The translations under genes and the position numbers were made by a program. From positions 62,001-126,000 of the forward strand of contig NZ_LVJI01000048.1 of assembly GCF_001637225.1 (NCBI RefSeq): 64,000 nt of DNA, written 5' to 3'. Numbering within the stretch: the stretch's first letter is position 1; the number at the start of each line of letters is the position of its first letter. The notes beneath the pieces are model-generated. The model had not been told where the DNA came from. It saw nothing but the letters and a program-made list of their open reading frames with translations, and made no database searches. Below, one piece after another: positions 25,042-33,377 of this stretch. Source of the DNA: Paenibacillus antarcticus (GTDB lineage: Bacteria; Bacillota; Bacilli; Paenibacillales; Paenibacillaceae).

Positions 25042-25440
25042 TTAACCGAAAAAGACACCGGCTTGTAATATGCAGTTCGCGTATGGTTTAGCCTCGCCCG
25101 TACGAATGATAACTTTAGCATTGTGGGTTAGTAACTTGAATCGCTCGTGTGAAACCTCATCTATAGGTATTTCCTTAAATTTATCATTTATATATCGCGC
25201 TGTTTCTTCATTGGCAGAAGCTAACTCCTTCGCCACAATTATTTGTTCAATAACCATGTCTTCTGCCAACATATCCACGACATCCTGAAAACTAGGAACG
25301 CCGAGCCTAATTGATAGATCAATCTTGAGAACACCTGTTGGAACAGGAAGTCCAACATCGGCAATGACAATAGTGTCAGTATGACCTAAGTCAGCTAGGA
25401 TTTTGGTGATATGACTATTTAATGTTCCGAATTTCTTCAT
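25042..25440 (-). CDS. rbsD: D-ribose pyranase
   Basis: A 132-residue mutarotase that interconverts pyranose and furanose ribose for RbsK. It begins MKKFGTLNSHITKILADLGHTDTI, where the conserved His near residue 20 is catalytic. DVGLPVP and ERFKLLTHNAKVIIRTGEA..PYANCILQAGV near the C-terminus are family hallmarks. The length is normal. It lies between rbsK (2-base gap) and rbsA in the canonical order. Confidence 0.95.
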   Translation of the reverse strand: MKKFGTLNSHITKILADLGHTDTIVIADVGLPVPTGVLKIDLSIRLGVPSFQDVVDMLAEDMVIEQIIVAKELASANEETARYINDKFKEIPIDEVSHERFKLLTHNAKVIIRTGEAKPYANCILQAGVFFG

Positions 25441-25442
25441 AA

Positions 25443-26321
25443 CTAGAGGCTCCCCTCTACTTCTGCCCGTGTTGGCATACCGCCTTGAGCACCAAATTTG
25501 GTTACGGATAAAGAAGCTGCTCGATTACCGAACTTCACACTATCTTGCATTGACTTCCCTTCAGCCAGTGCGACGGCAAATGCTGCATTAAAAGTATCAC
25601 CTGCTCCAGTAGTATCTATAGCATTTACTTTATAAGCAGGAACTAGTACTTCTGTCTCTCCATCATAAAAGCGTACGCCATTGCTGCCTTCCGTAATAAA
25701 TAGCTTGTTAGGGTATTTCCGTAACGCCTCTGTTGTACTCATTCCAGTAAAAAGAACGGAACATTCATGTTCATTTGGAGTTAAATAGCTAGCATTCTCT
25801 ATAATTGAATCACTGATTGGACGTGCAGGAGCGGGATTAAGCAACATAGGCACATTGAATTCACGACAAATGTCACTTACATAGGATACTGTTTCTTCAG
25901 GTATCTCTTGTTGGATGAGTACCATATCCGCACTACGGATCGTATCAAGCGCCTTCTCTACAAAAGCAGGAGTAACATGATCATTTGCGCCTTTTACGAC
26001 GATAATACTGTTATCGCCTTCGGCTAAAATGATATGCGCCGTGCCACTTTCAACACCTGTAACCGGTTCCACATATTCAATAAGAACGCCATTTGATCTG
26101 AAATTATCCATCATAGCTTTACCATAATAATCGTCGCCTATGCAACCGATCATGGTCACTTCAGCACCGAGACGAGCAGCTGCAACCGCTTGATTGGCTC
26201 CCTTACCTCCAGGAACTGTTGCAAAGTTTTCTCCAAGCACTGTCTCGCCAGCGGAAGGGCGCTTCGATGAAGTCACCACTAAATCCATTGAAGTACTTCC
26301 AATTACACAAATCTTAGCCAT
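25443..26321 (-). CDS. rbsK: Ribokinase
   Basis: Phosphorylates ribose to ribose 5-phosphate with ATP. A PfkB-family sugar kinase of 292 residues. The N-terminal signature is GGKGANQAVAAARLG (about 38-52). The C-terminal PfkB signature is DTTGAGDTFNAAFA, whose Asp in GAGD is the catalytic base. ATG at 26321 gives the usual MAKICVIGS start, although ATG at 26324 or a TTG upstream is possible. The ribosome-binding site AAAGG is weak. A cre-like motif and an inverted repeat lie in the 108-base gap before it. Confidence 0.95.
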   Translation of the reverse strand: MAKICVIGSTSMDLVVTSSKRPSAGETVLGENFATVPGGKGANQAVAAARLGAEVTMIGCIGDDYYGKAMMDNFRSNGVLIEYVEPVTGVESGTAHIILAEGDNSIIVVKGANDHVTPAFVEKALDTIRSADMVLIQQEIPEETVSYVSDICREFNVPMLLNPAPARPISDSIIENASYLTPNEHECSVLFTGMSTTEALRKYPNKLFITEGSNGVRFYDGETEVLVPAYKVNAIDTTGAGDTFNAAFAVALAEGKSMQDSVKFGNRAASLSVTKFGAQGGMPTRAEVEGSL

Positions 26322-26382
26322 CATTATCAACCTTTCATCACATAATATTTATACTATTCATCTAGATAGAATGAACTAAAGA

Positions 26383-26396
26383 CGAAACCGATTATA
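26383..26396 (-). promoter_or_regulatory. Second cre/RbsR-like operator between rbsR and rbsK
   Basis: On the minus strand TATAATCGGTTTCG fits the cre consensus TGWAANCGNTNWCA at 12 of 14 positions. It lies within the loop of a 10-base inverted repeat (26372-26381 and 26411-26420), between rbsR and rbsK. It could allow separate control of rbsKDACB. Confidence 0.45.
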
Positions 26397-26429
26397 CAGG
26401 TGAGCGCATACTTTAGTTCAATCTTTCCA

Positions 26430-27407
26430 CTACTTTCTTCTAGTCGTTTCCCGCTCTACGAAGCTAACAGGTAGTTGAATAATCTTCTCGTCTACCTTAT
26501 CTTGTTCAATTAGCTTAATAAGTAACCCACCTGCTTCTCGACCCATATCATACGCTGGTTGGCGAATCGTAGATAATGAAGGTGATAATAGGCTACTTAG
26601 CGGGATATCATCATATCCTATAATTTGCACATCTTGTGGAACTGACTTACCTAGACGATGTGCTTCTTGAAGTACTGCCGTCGCCACAATATCATTACTT
26701 GCAATAACGCCATCTGTTTCTAAATGTTGTTCGAACAATATTTTGGCCCAATATCCAGCTTCTATATAGGAAAAGGATGAGGTCTGAATCACATGGTATG
26801 TCATACCCAACTCTTCAAATACTTCTACCGCTCCCTGAAAACGATCTTGAGCAGGTTTGATGTGTGCCGGTCCCTGTAAAATCGTAATATGTTTACTTCC
26901 ACGCGCTATGATCTCTTGCGCAGCGATACGTCCGCCTTCTCTACCATCAGCATATACTGAAGGACTTTCATTAGAAGTACGATCTAGGAACACGATCGGG
27001 ATGTTCAAATTAAGGTAAGTATCACTATCTGGGAAATTGGTCGATGAAATGACACCGATTACATTATTTTGTACAAAAGTTCGAATGTAATCCAATTCTT
27101 TATCTTCATTCTCATCACTATTCCCAAATATCAATCGATAGCCATGTTCTTGTAACCGATCTTCTACGCCTCGTGCTAATTGGGGAAAGAATGGATTCGT
27201 TATATCTGGCAATAGCAAGCCGATTAATTTAGATTTTTTTTTGTATAAAGAACGAGCTACTTCATTAGGTGAATAATTCATCAACTTAATCGCTTCTTCT
27301 ACCTTTTTCCGCGTATCGGTGTTGACATAACCTGACTCATTAATAACTCGTGACACAGTAGCCACGGATACGCCAGCTATTCTTGCGATATCTTTAATCG
27401 TTGTCAT
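26430..27407 (-). CDS. rbsR: Ribose operon repressor, LacI family
   Basis: A 325-residue LacI/GalR repressor. The N-terminal helix-turn-helix is MTTIKDIARIAGVSVATVSR and the hinge helix NYSPNEVARSL. The effector domain is a type-I periplasmic-binding fold (IGLLLPDITNPFF at about 63-75; IIGYDDIPLSSLLSPSLSTI near 265), which should bind ribose. ATG at 27407 after GGAGATGA fits the family start; a longer frame adds six residues without a ribosome-binding site. It is the first gene of the ribose operon with a perfect operator-like palindrome directly upstream, suggesting autorepression. Confidence 0.93.
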   Translation of the reverse strand: MTTIKDIARIAGVSVATVSRVINESGYVNTDTRKKVEEAIKLMNYSPNEVARSLYKKKSKLIGLLLPDITNPFFPQLARGVEDRLQEHGYRLIFGNSDENEDKELDYIRTFVQNNVIGVISSTNFPDSDTYLNLNIPIVFLDRTSNESPSVYADGREGGRIAAQEIIARGSKHITILQGPAHIKPAQDRFQGAVEVFEELGMTYHVIQTSSFSYIEAGYWAKILFEQHLETDGVIASNDIVATAVLQEAHRLGKSVPQDVQIIGYDDIPLSSLLSPSLSTIRQPAYDMGREAGGLLIKLIEQDKVDEKIIQLPVSFVERETTRRK

Positions 27408-27426
27408 TAGATTTATCATCTCCATG

Positions 27427-27440
27427 TGTAACCGGTTACA
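27427..27440. promoter_or_regulatory. Perfect LacI-family/cre palindrome upstream of rbsR
   Basis: TGTAACCGGTTACA is a perfect 14-base palindrome with the central CG of LacI-family operators, and it meets the CcpA cre consensus. It lies 20 bases upstream of the rbsR start codon. RbsR autoregulation, CcpA repression or both are plausible. Confidence 0.75.
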
Positions 27441-27631
27441 TTCGTTACTTTATTAAATTATCACATATCCAATTCTTTTACAAGTTTATTTATTGGAGCA
27501 TATTAAATTCATGATATTAGTTATGGGGTATCTTCTACTATTCATTCAATTCATGATTATAACTGATTAACCATAGACACTACCAATTGTCCCTGATAAA
27601 ATAGAACAAGTTACAGAACGGAGGCACCATT

Positions 27632-28408
27632 GTGGATTATGTTATTTTGGATATTGAATTCAATGGTCGAAAGTTTGCAAGCGACCTACCCATGGAAGTG
27701 ATCGAGATCGGTGCTGTTCGATTGGACTCACAATTGCGATATGTGGATGAATTCTCTGCATTAATAAAACCCGTATATTTCTCTAAATTAAATTCCTTTA
27801 TTAAGAAGAAAACTGGAATTCCTCAAGAAGATATTGATCAAGCTGCTGGATTCCGAAAAGTTATCACTGACTTTATGAACTGGTTAAATCGGAGCGAATC
27901 CTTCCTACTCTTCACATGGGGTGGCGAGGATTTAAAAAGAATCATATATGATACGCGTATGCACAAGATGGACGACGCTTTCTGGATGTCAGCCAACTAC
28001 TTCGATTTATTGAAGGGATTCGTACGCTATAAGAATATCACAAATGATGTTAGTGTCGAAGGAGCTCTGCTAGATCTTAATATTGCTCCCTCAGGGTCTG
28101 CACATCGTGCGTTAGATGACGCCAAGATGACTTCTGAGGTATTCCGAGCTATATTCGATAAGTTAGACTTCGCACACACGCAACAGTTCGTAGATGTATA
28201 CTCCAATGCGAAAGAACGGAGATTGGTTAAGAACTCCATTCGTTCGATGACATTGCAAAAGATACCTCTTACATGGGATAACCTCTTTGAACGTTTTCTT
28301 TTGAATAAGGCCTCTCTTGAAGATCCAAGAAAACTCACGGAATTACAAGAGTATTTCAACGTAGAGATTAATAAGGTGAAGAAGTCGGTAGCGGGATCGG
28401 CGAAATAG
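27632..28408 (+). CDS. DEDDh 3'-5' exonuclease, KapD-like
   Basis: A 258-residue exonuclease of the RNase T/DnaQ fold. The DEDDh residues are visible: VILDIEFNG (Asp7 and Glu9), LFTWGGEDLKR with the second Asp, and SAHRALDDAKMT with the general-base His and last Asp. KapD relates to the inhibitor of the sporulation KinA pathway, and the domain is also seen in Eri1-like RNases. The start is GTG at 27632 after ACGGAGG. A C-terminal extension (about 180-258) is not a known domain to me. It is divergent from rbsR and terminated by a strong hairpin. Confidence 0.85.
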   Translation: MDYVILDIEFNGRKFASDLPMEVIEIGAVRLDSQLRYVDEFSALIKPVYFSKLNSFIKKKTGIPQEDIDQAAGFRKVITDFMNWLNRSESFLLFTWGGEDLKRIIYDTRMHKMDDAFWMSANYFDLLKGFVRYKNITNDVSVEGALLDLNIAPSGSAHRALDDAKMTSEVFRAIFDKLDFAHTQQFVDVYSNAKERRLVKNSIRSMTLQKIPLTWDNLFERFLLNKASLEDPRKLTELQEYFNVEINKVKKSVAGSAK

Positions 28409-28413
28409 TATCA

Positions 28414-28455
28414 TTCAAAAACCACTATGGAGAACTTACCATAGTGGTTTTTGAA
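28414..28455. terminator. Strong bidirectional terminator
   Basis: A perfect 17-bp stem around an 8-base loop has AAAAA/TTTTT at the stem ends on both strands. It terminates the KapD-like gene and lies just past the stop of the decayed minus-strand gene at 28462. Confidence 0.85.
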
Positions 28456-28461
28456 TATTAT

Positions 28462-28640
28462 CTATTTCGTGCCGCATGTAACTCTGAGTTCTCCTGTCTT
28501 GAGGTTGTTTATAAGAAAATGATCTAAGAGTACCACTTTCATTAGATTTGCCGACAGAGAACTATTTGATTTAAAGACGAAGTAGCTAAGGTTGTTATAC
28601 TCATGGGTTCCATTTTTATTAATCTATATAAAATCGGGTC
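28462..28640 (-). pseudogene. Relic of a minus-strand gene (C-terminal part)
   Basis: An open frame on the minus strand ends at TAG 28462-28464, 7 bases before the shared terminator. It reads as plausible protein, for example VFKSNSSLSANLMKVVLLD and INNLKTGELRVTCGTK. It has no start or ribosome-binding site, and further upstream a different frame (DPLPNNKRQTRFYID) continues the protein-like character, which suggests a frameshift near 28630. The family is not recognised. A chance open frame cannot be excluded. Confidence 0.4.
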
Positions 28641-28749
28641 TGCCTCTTGTTATTTGGAAGTGGATCTAAGATGATTTTCTTTGTTCAAATAGATACCAGA
28701 ATATGATGGATATATGAAGATGACCTAGATAATATTTTTTTCAATTTAC

Positions 28750-28769
28750 TGTTGTGAATTTTTCATATG
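28750..28769. repeat. 20-base dispersed repeat, copy A
   Basis: TGTTGTGAATTTTTCATATG occurs here and identically at 30774-30793. The surrounding non-coding stretch 28641-28950 is AT-rich and holds no gene that I can support. Confidence 0.6.
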
Positions 28770-28889
28770 ATGAAATTATATTGTTAGTTCCATAAAAAAC
28801 CAAGATCAGCTGACAGCTGAATCTAGAGATTTCACCTTCGAATACACGTCTATTTAGGTTCATTTTATAGAGTTTGGTTCTCTTTAGGA

Positions 28890-28913
28890 TATTTCGATTG
28901 GTATTTCGATTGG
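28890..28913. repeat. Perfect 12-base tandem duplication
   Basis: TATTTCGATTGG is repeated twice in direct succession in the gap before the amidohydrolase stop codon. It looks like a slippage product in non-coding DNA. Confidence 0.8.
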
Positions 28914-28950
28914 TTCAAATCAGTTAATTGATCGAAAATACATAGCTACA

Positions 28951-30555
28951 TTAATCCCTCTTATACACGACAGTCTCATCTATTATGGTCATAGCTATTC
29001 CCTCTTCTAACCACTTAGCTGACGTATTCATAAAAGGATCCATTGTCATAACAGTGAAATCCGCACAATACCCTGCTCGTATTAACCCCCGGTCATGTTC
29101 ATGAGCGCTCGCATAAGCACTCCCTGTCGTATACAAGGAAATAGCGTCATACACACTTAAACGCTCATCTGGTTGATAGATCGTCTGCGTTGGATCTTCT
29201 GAACTCGTCCTAGTTACAGCTGTATACATTCCTAGAAGCGGTGAGATATGTTCAATCGGTGCATCAGATCCCCCTGCACAGTGCAGACCATTATCAAGCA
29301 TCGATTGCCATGCGTATATATGTAGGTCCGTCCCTACCCCTACACGATCCATCACCCATGGGTAATCCGATGCGACGAATGTGGGTTGAATATCGATCAC
29401 GATAGGTAAAGTCTTAATTCGTTCAATCGAATTCTGACTTAATACTTGTCCATGAATTAATCGATCTCTTGTACCTTCTGATGTTGGATAGCGCTCCATA
29501 ACATCTAGCACCTTCTCCGCAGCTAAATCGCCAATGGCATGAACTGCAATCGGCAATCCATATATTCGTGCTTGTTGAACCAATGCACTAAGTTCCTCGT
29601 CAGTATGAATGGCTATTCCATTGGTGTTAGGGTCATCCGCATAGTTACGGCTAAGTAGGGCGGTCCGACCTCCTAGTGAGCCATCCGCAAAAATCTTCAT
29701 CGCTCCAAATTCCAACAATGACGATTTCATGCTTACTGCTAATTCATCCTTCCTCCACTCGTCTATAATCATATGATGTATAAGTAAATGTGCTCTGAAT
29801 TTCATAGACCTCTCATGTATAACGTGATTGAATGCACGTATCGTTCTTGTGCAACTCCCATAGTAACTTAAATCTTCGGTATGACCTCCGACTAATCCCT
29901 GACTCCAGGCATGTTGAATGGCCAAAATCAATGCTTCTTGGAGATATGCTTCCGTTACGGTGGGAACAGCATGAAGGATAAGATCTTGATCATTCTCTTT
30001 ATAAATCCCATCGTGCTCTGTTCCTAATTCCGTATCATCCAAAGAAGCATCCACTACATCTATAAACTGCATTCCCTCTATTTGTACCGCTTCCATGGTC
30101 CGTGTATTCACTACTAATACATGTCGACAAATTCGTCTTAACATGACTGGATGATCGGGGGCAACTTTATCTAGTAGTTTTCTCGTTATAAGGCTCTTAT
30201 CTGTCCAACGGTTCTCATTCCATCCTTCAGCTATAATCCAAGAACCTTTTGGCGTCACTGCAACCCGCTTCGCGACAGCTTGAAGCACCTCAACTCTACT
30301 ATTCATTGTGGATAGGTCAAGCTTAAGAAAGGTTTCTCCATGTCCGATTAGATGCATATGACTATCCACAAAACCTGGGAACATCGTGCCCCCTTGTAGA
30401 TCAACGACTTCATCTATTTGATCTTGAAATATCACGTCGATTTCTTCTTTACTGCCTGTAGCTACGACTAAGCCATGCTCAGTATATACCGCTTCTACCG
30501 TATGACCTTCGTATTCCATCGTATAGATGGTTCCGTTCCACCAGCACTTCCCCAT
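28951..30555 (-). CDS. Amidohydrolase, YtcJ-like (Amidohydrolase 3)
   Basis: A 534-residue metal-dependent hydrolase. The first metal motif is FVDSHMHLIGHG (HxH, about 60-71). The later TIM-barrel ligands appear in AVHAIGDLAAE (about 340), IHGQVLS (about 367) and CAGGSDAPIEHISP (about 433-446), and the N- and C-terminal parts form the flanking beta-sandwich. Members hydrolyse N-formyl or exocyclic amide or imidate bonds, and the substrate is unknown. The start is ATG 30555 with AAAGGAG. It stands alone in its transcription unit, with unusually long gaps on both sides. Confidence 0.9.
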   Translation of the reverse strand: MGKCWWNGTIYTMEYEGHTVEAVYTEHGLVVATGSKEEIDVIFQDQIDEVVDLQGGTMFPGFVDSHMHLIGHGETFLKLDLSTMNSRVEVLQAVAKRVAVTPKGSWIIAEGWNENRWTDKSLITRKLLDKVAPDHPVMLRRICRHVLVVNTRTMEAVQIEGMQFIDVVDASLDDTELGTEHDGIYKENDQDLILHAVPTVTEAYLQEALILAIQHAWSQGLVGGHTEDLSYYGSCTRTIRAFNHVIHERSMKFRAHLLIHHMIIDEWRKDELAVSMKSSLLEFGAMKIFADGSLGGRTALLSRNYADDPNTNGIAIHTDEELSALVQQARIYGLPIAVHAIGDLAAEKVLDVMERYPTSEGTRDRLIHGQVLSQNSIERIKTLPIVIDIQPTFVASDYPWVMDRVGVGTDLHIYAWQSMLDNGLHCAGGSDAPIEHISPLLGMYTAVTRTSSEDPTQTIYQPDERLSVYDAISLYTTGSAYASAHEHDRGLIRAGYCADFTVMTMDPFMNTSAKWLEEGIAMTIIDETVVYKRD

Positions 30556-30773
30556 GATCTGTCTCCTTTACTTGTTGTATGTGGTATTTAATATAGAGTT
30601 CTTACCTTCAAGTGTCAATTAATGTCATATCAGAACCTCGGATGAGAGACTACTTTTCTATTGACCAGAATGACTGGCGAATTTAGCATACCTTTTTTCT
30701 AATTAGGTTGCGATAGATATATGTGAAAGATAATCTCTGTGAATGAGTTACTAAATATATAACTTTGTACTAT

Positions 30774-30829
30774 TGTTGTGAATTTTTCATATGCTGTATT
30801 TTTATTAACAAAGTCGTTAAAAAGGTTGG
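30774..30829. repeat. Direct repeat copy B, upstream of the lipoprotein gene
   Basis: The first 20 bases equal the repeat at 28750. The following 36 bases are about 86 percent identical to the region 31593-31641 just past the lipoprotein stop, ending in TCGTTAAAAAGGTTGG in both. Otherwise the stretch 30556-30966 holds only the promoter region of the lipoprotein gene. Confidence 0.65.
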
Positions 30830-30966
30830 TATTTGAGATTTACAATCCAGCGTTTAATAAGAGCTATCCTTTAAAATGTAGTATACATTGTCGAATTCCA
30901 TCATGGATATATTTCCCTAATTCTGATAGACTAGTTTTTGTCAAAATACGTTTTACGGAGGGCTAT

Positions 30967-31575
30967 ATGATATCTTATACTAAAGTAGCATCATCTATAT
31001 TTATCGCAATACTATTGATAACCGGTTGTTCTTCTAACAAGGCAGAGGAAACAATGACCCAAGTTAACAATACTAAGGTTGAAGACACATCTAAAGTGGA
31101 CAAGCCAACGACTACGATTCCAGCAACACAAACAGAAAAAGAATTCAAAGAGACAAAACAGCCCATCAAAGAGGAAAAGAAAAAGACAAAGAAATTAAAT
31201 TCAGATGAAACATTAGCCTTGAAGTATGTAACGGTCTATTTGAATGGGACAGATATTGAGAAAAAGAAAAAGTTCGTACAAGAAGACATCTATGCTGATA
31301 TGCAACCCTTATTTCAAATGGCACAGTCCCTCATTACCGAAGAAAAAAACCGTTTTGTGAATCCAGAAGTCGTTGAGTCTATTCCTTTCGAAGATAAGGG
31401 TCAAAAAGGATCCTATGTTCTAATCCAGTCCAAGGAAAACACTGGGAAGACCAAAGATATTATTATCTTAACAGCCGAAGGAAAAGTTACTTTCGGATTC
31501 ACCGATTCTACTAACCAAGATCAAAAGAAGAATTTCGATAAAGCTAGGACGCTATTCAAAACATCGAAACAATAA
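30967..31575 (+). CDS. Lipoprotein of unknown function
   Basis: A 202-residue exported lipoprotein. The signal peptide MISYTKVASSIFIAILLITG ends in a lipobox with Cys near residue 21. A Lys/Thr/Glu-rich low-complexity linker follows (about 25-75), then a compact domain (about 76-202) with ETLALKYVTVYLNGTDIE near its start and strands at the end. ATG at 30967 is chosen over an upstream in-frame codon because TACGGAGGG lies directly upstream and the signal peptide begins there. Neighbouring direct repeats suggest that this gene was once duplicated. The family is not recognised. Confidence 0.8.
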   Translation: MISYTKVASSIFIAILLITGCSSNKAEETMTQVNNTKVEDTSKVDKPTTTIPATQTEKEFKETKQPIKEEKKKTKKLNSDETLALKYVTVYLNGTDIEKKKKFVQEDIYADMQPLFQMAQSLITEEKNRFVNPEVVESIPFEDKGQKGSYVLIQSKENTGKTKDIIILTAEGKVTFGFTDSTNQDQKKNFDKARTLFKTSKQ

Positions 31576-31592
31576 AAAAATCATCCTAATTC

Positions 31593-31641
31593 AATTTTTT
31601 CATATGATGATTTTTATCTACATAATCGTTAAAAAGGTTGG
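31593..31641. repeat. Direct repeat copy C, downstream of the lipoprotein gene
   Basis: About 86 percent identical to 30781-30829. It includes the left arm of the terminator hairpin; the upstream copy lacks the right arm. Confidence 0.65.
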
Positions 31642-31668
31642 CCTCAGAAACTTAAAGGCCAACCTTTT
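31632..31668. terminator. Shared terminator (lipoprotein / aldo-keto reductase)
   Basis: AAAAGGTTGGCCT pairs perfectly with AGGCCAACCTTTT around an 11-base loop between the two convergent genes. Confidence 0.85.
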
Positions 31669-31684
31669 CTTTATTCGTATTAAG

Positions 31685-32575
31685 TTACGTTCTCCCAACC
31701 CAATCTTCATGTTCTACCTCTTTCCAACGCGCACGAATCTCTTCGTATACATCTTGAGCGAGAGGTCCACTCTTAAGAATTTCTGCATTCTGTGCCCAGC
31801 GATCCGGTTGATTCGTTCCTACTATTGCTGTAGCTACACCAGGAGTGCTTAGGGCGAAACGAAGCGCGATGTCTATGCTTTCCTCCATATTGTCAAGGAA
31901 ATCATAATTCAATTCACGAAGGCGTTCCCAATATACATAAGGATACGCTGTTTCAGGTAATGTATCATACCTCCATGCTACGTTGGCAATGGGTCTTTTT
32001 GCGATAATCCCCATGTTACGTCGCTGTGCCTCAGGTAAGATGAGATCAATCGCCTCTTGATCTGCTATATTCACAGAAATCATGAGGCTATCGAAAACCT
32101 CCATTTGCACTGCGTATAATGCGTCCGTGGTGTCCCCGCTATAACCAATAAATCTTGTTTTACCTTGAGCCTTAGCACGTTCTAGGACTTCAATGACAAC
32201 CCCTTGACGTAATACTTCCTCCGAACAACTATGTAAGTGGATAACATCGACATATTCCGTATTTAATCTCTTTAAGCTTCTATCAATACTTTTCTCAAGA
32301 AGCACAGGGTCCCAATCAGGATAATCCAACCCCGCTGCATGTCCACATTTCGTAAATAAATAGAAATCATCTCGACGGGAAGCCAAGGCTTTGCCAATGA
32401 ATTCTTCACTTTGTGCGTAACATTCGGCGGTATCAATCACATTCAGACCTACATCTAATGCATTGTGCAACATCTTTTCTATTCTCTTGAAATCTTGTTC
32501 CTGACCAAATGCTGCTCCACCCAACCCAAGCGTACTTACATTCATTCCTGTCTGTCCAAATAACCTTTGTTCCAT
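31685..32575 (-). CDS. Aldo/keto reductase
   Basis: An NAD(P)H-dependent oxidoreductase with a TIM-barrel fold, 296 residues. The catalytic tetrad is readable: Asp and Tyr in NVIDTAECYAQSEEFIG (about 45-61), Lys in FYLFTKCGHA (about 76) and His in DVIHLHSCSEE (about 112). The first residues FGQTGMNVSTLGLGGAAFG are typical of the YajO/Tas-like class. Substrate aldehyde or ketone unknown. ATG 32575 follows AAGGAGG. Single gene, convergent with the lipoprotein gene. Confidence 0.92.
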   Translation of the reverse strand: MEQRLFGQTGMNVSTLGLGGAAFGQEQDFKRIEKMLHNALDVGLNVIDTAECYAQSEEFIGKALASRRDDFYLFTKCGHAAGLDYPDWDPVLLEKSIDRSLKRLNTEYVDVIHLHSCSEEVLRQGVVIEVLERAKAQGKTRFIGYSGDTTDALYAVQMEVFDSLMISVNIADQEAIDLILPEAQRRNMGIIAKRPIANVAWRYDTLPETAYPYVYWERLRELNYDFLDNMEESIDIALRFALSTPGVATAIVGTNQPDRWAQNAEILKSGPLAQDVYEEIRARWKEVEHEDWVGRT

Positions 32576-32731
32576 CTAGTAACCTCCTTAGCATGATTCG
32601 TCTAGTATCCCATGACCCACATATTAAGCTTCTTGTAGGTTATGCGACCAAAATCCAAATATGCTCCTACCTCTATTTAACCACTCCAATGCTATGCTAA
32701 ATTTCAGAACGCTATATCTCATTCATGCGGA

Positions 32732-33217
32732 CTAAGATTTGAAATACTGACTGATTTGCCCATTGTCTGAACGTGTCTTTTGTCTAAAGTCACCACCGGT
32801 GTAAGCACGAATCACATTTTGCCAAAACACTTGCGCCGCGATGTTATTACTTACTTGAGTTACTTTCCAATTTCCTCTGTGACGTGAGAACAACTCATTT
32901 GCTGCCCACGTACCTAATCCACTTCGACGATATTTTTTCATAATGAAAAATTCCGTCATATAATAATCCCCCTCAAGAGAATTCTGAAGTTGTTCAATTA
33001 ATGCGAATCCAGCCGGTACATTGGTAACCGTAATCAGATAGGCATATCTGCCATCCCTGTTATTCCAATACGAATTCAAATCCGGATAATTATGAAATTT
33101 CCCATTGGGTGCTACATCCATATCCAAGTAGCTCGTGAAGTCATATAGATAGAACTGCATTAAGTGGTCGATAACTTCCTTTCGGTCTGGTGGCACCAAT
33201 TCCAACTTCATTTCCAT
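32732..33217 (-). CDS. GNAT family N-acetyltransferase
   Basis: A 161-residue acetyltransferase. The acetyl-CoA loop is KKYRRSGLGTWAANELF (about 98-114, Q/RxxGxG/A motif), preceded by the beta4 strand YYMTEFFIM and followed by VSNNIAAQVFWQNVI. The family modifies small amines, aminoglycosides or proteins, and here the substrate is unknown. ATG at 33217 has GGAGTG upstream. It diverges from the XerS-like recombinase gene. Confidence 0.85.
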   Translation of the reverse strand: MEMKLELVPPDRKEVIDHLMQFYLYDFTSYLDMDVAPNGKFHNYPDLNSYWNNRDGRYAYLITVTNVPAGFALIEQLQNSLEGDYYMTEFFIMKKYRRSGLGTWAANELFSRHRGNWKVTQVSNNIAAQVFWQNVIRAYTGGDFRQKTRSDNGQISQYFKS

Positions 33218-33377
33218 AGGTTCACTCCATTGGCATATACTTGTATATCTACACTATATAACTTTCTACTCCCTCCTCGCAATATGCCCTTGAACCTACA
33301 CTTTATACGACTAAGACTTCTCTCTTTTCCTATGGTAAAATAGTAACTAGAGTTCTAACCAGCAAGGGGGAATGTCA

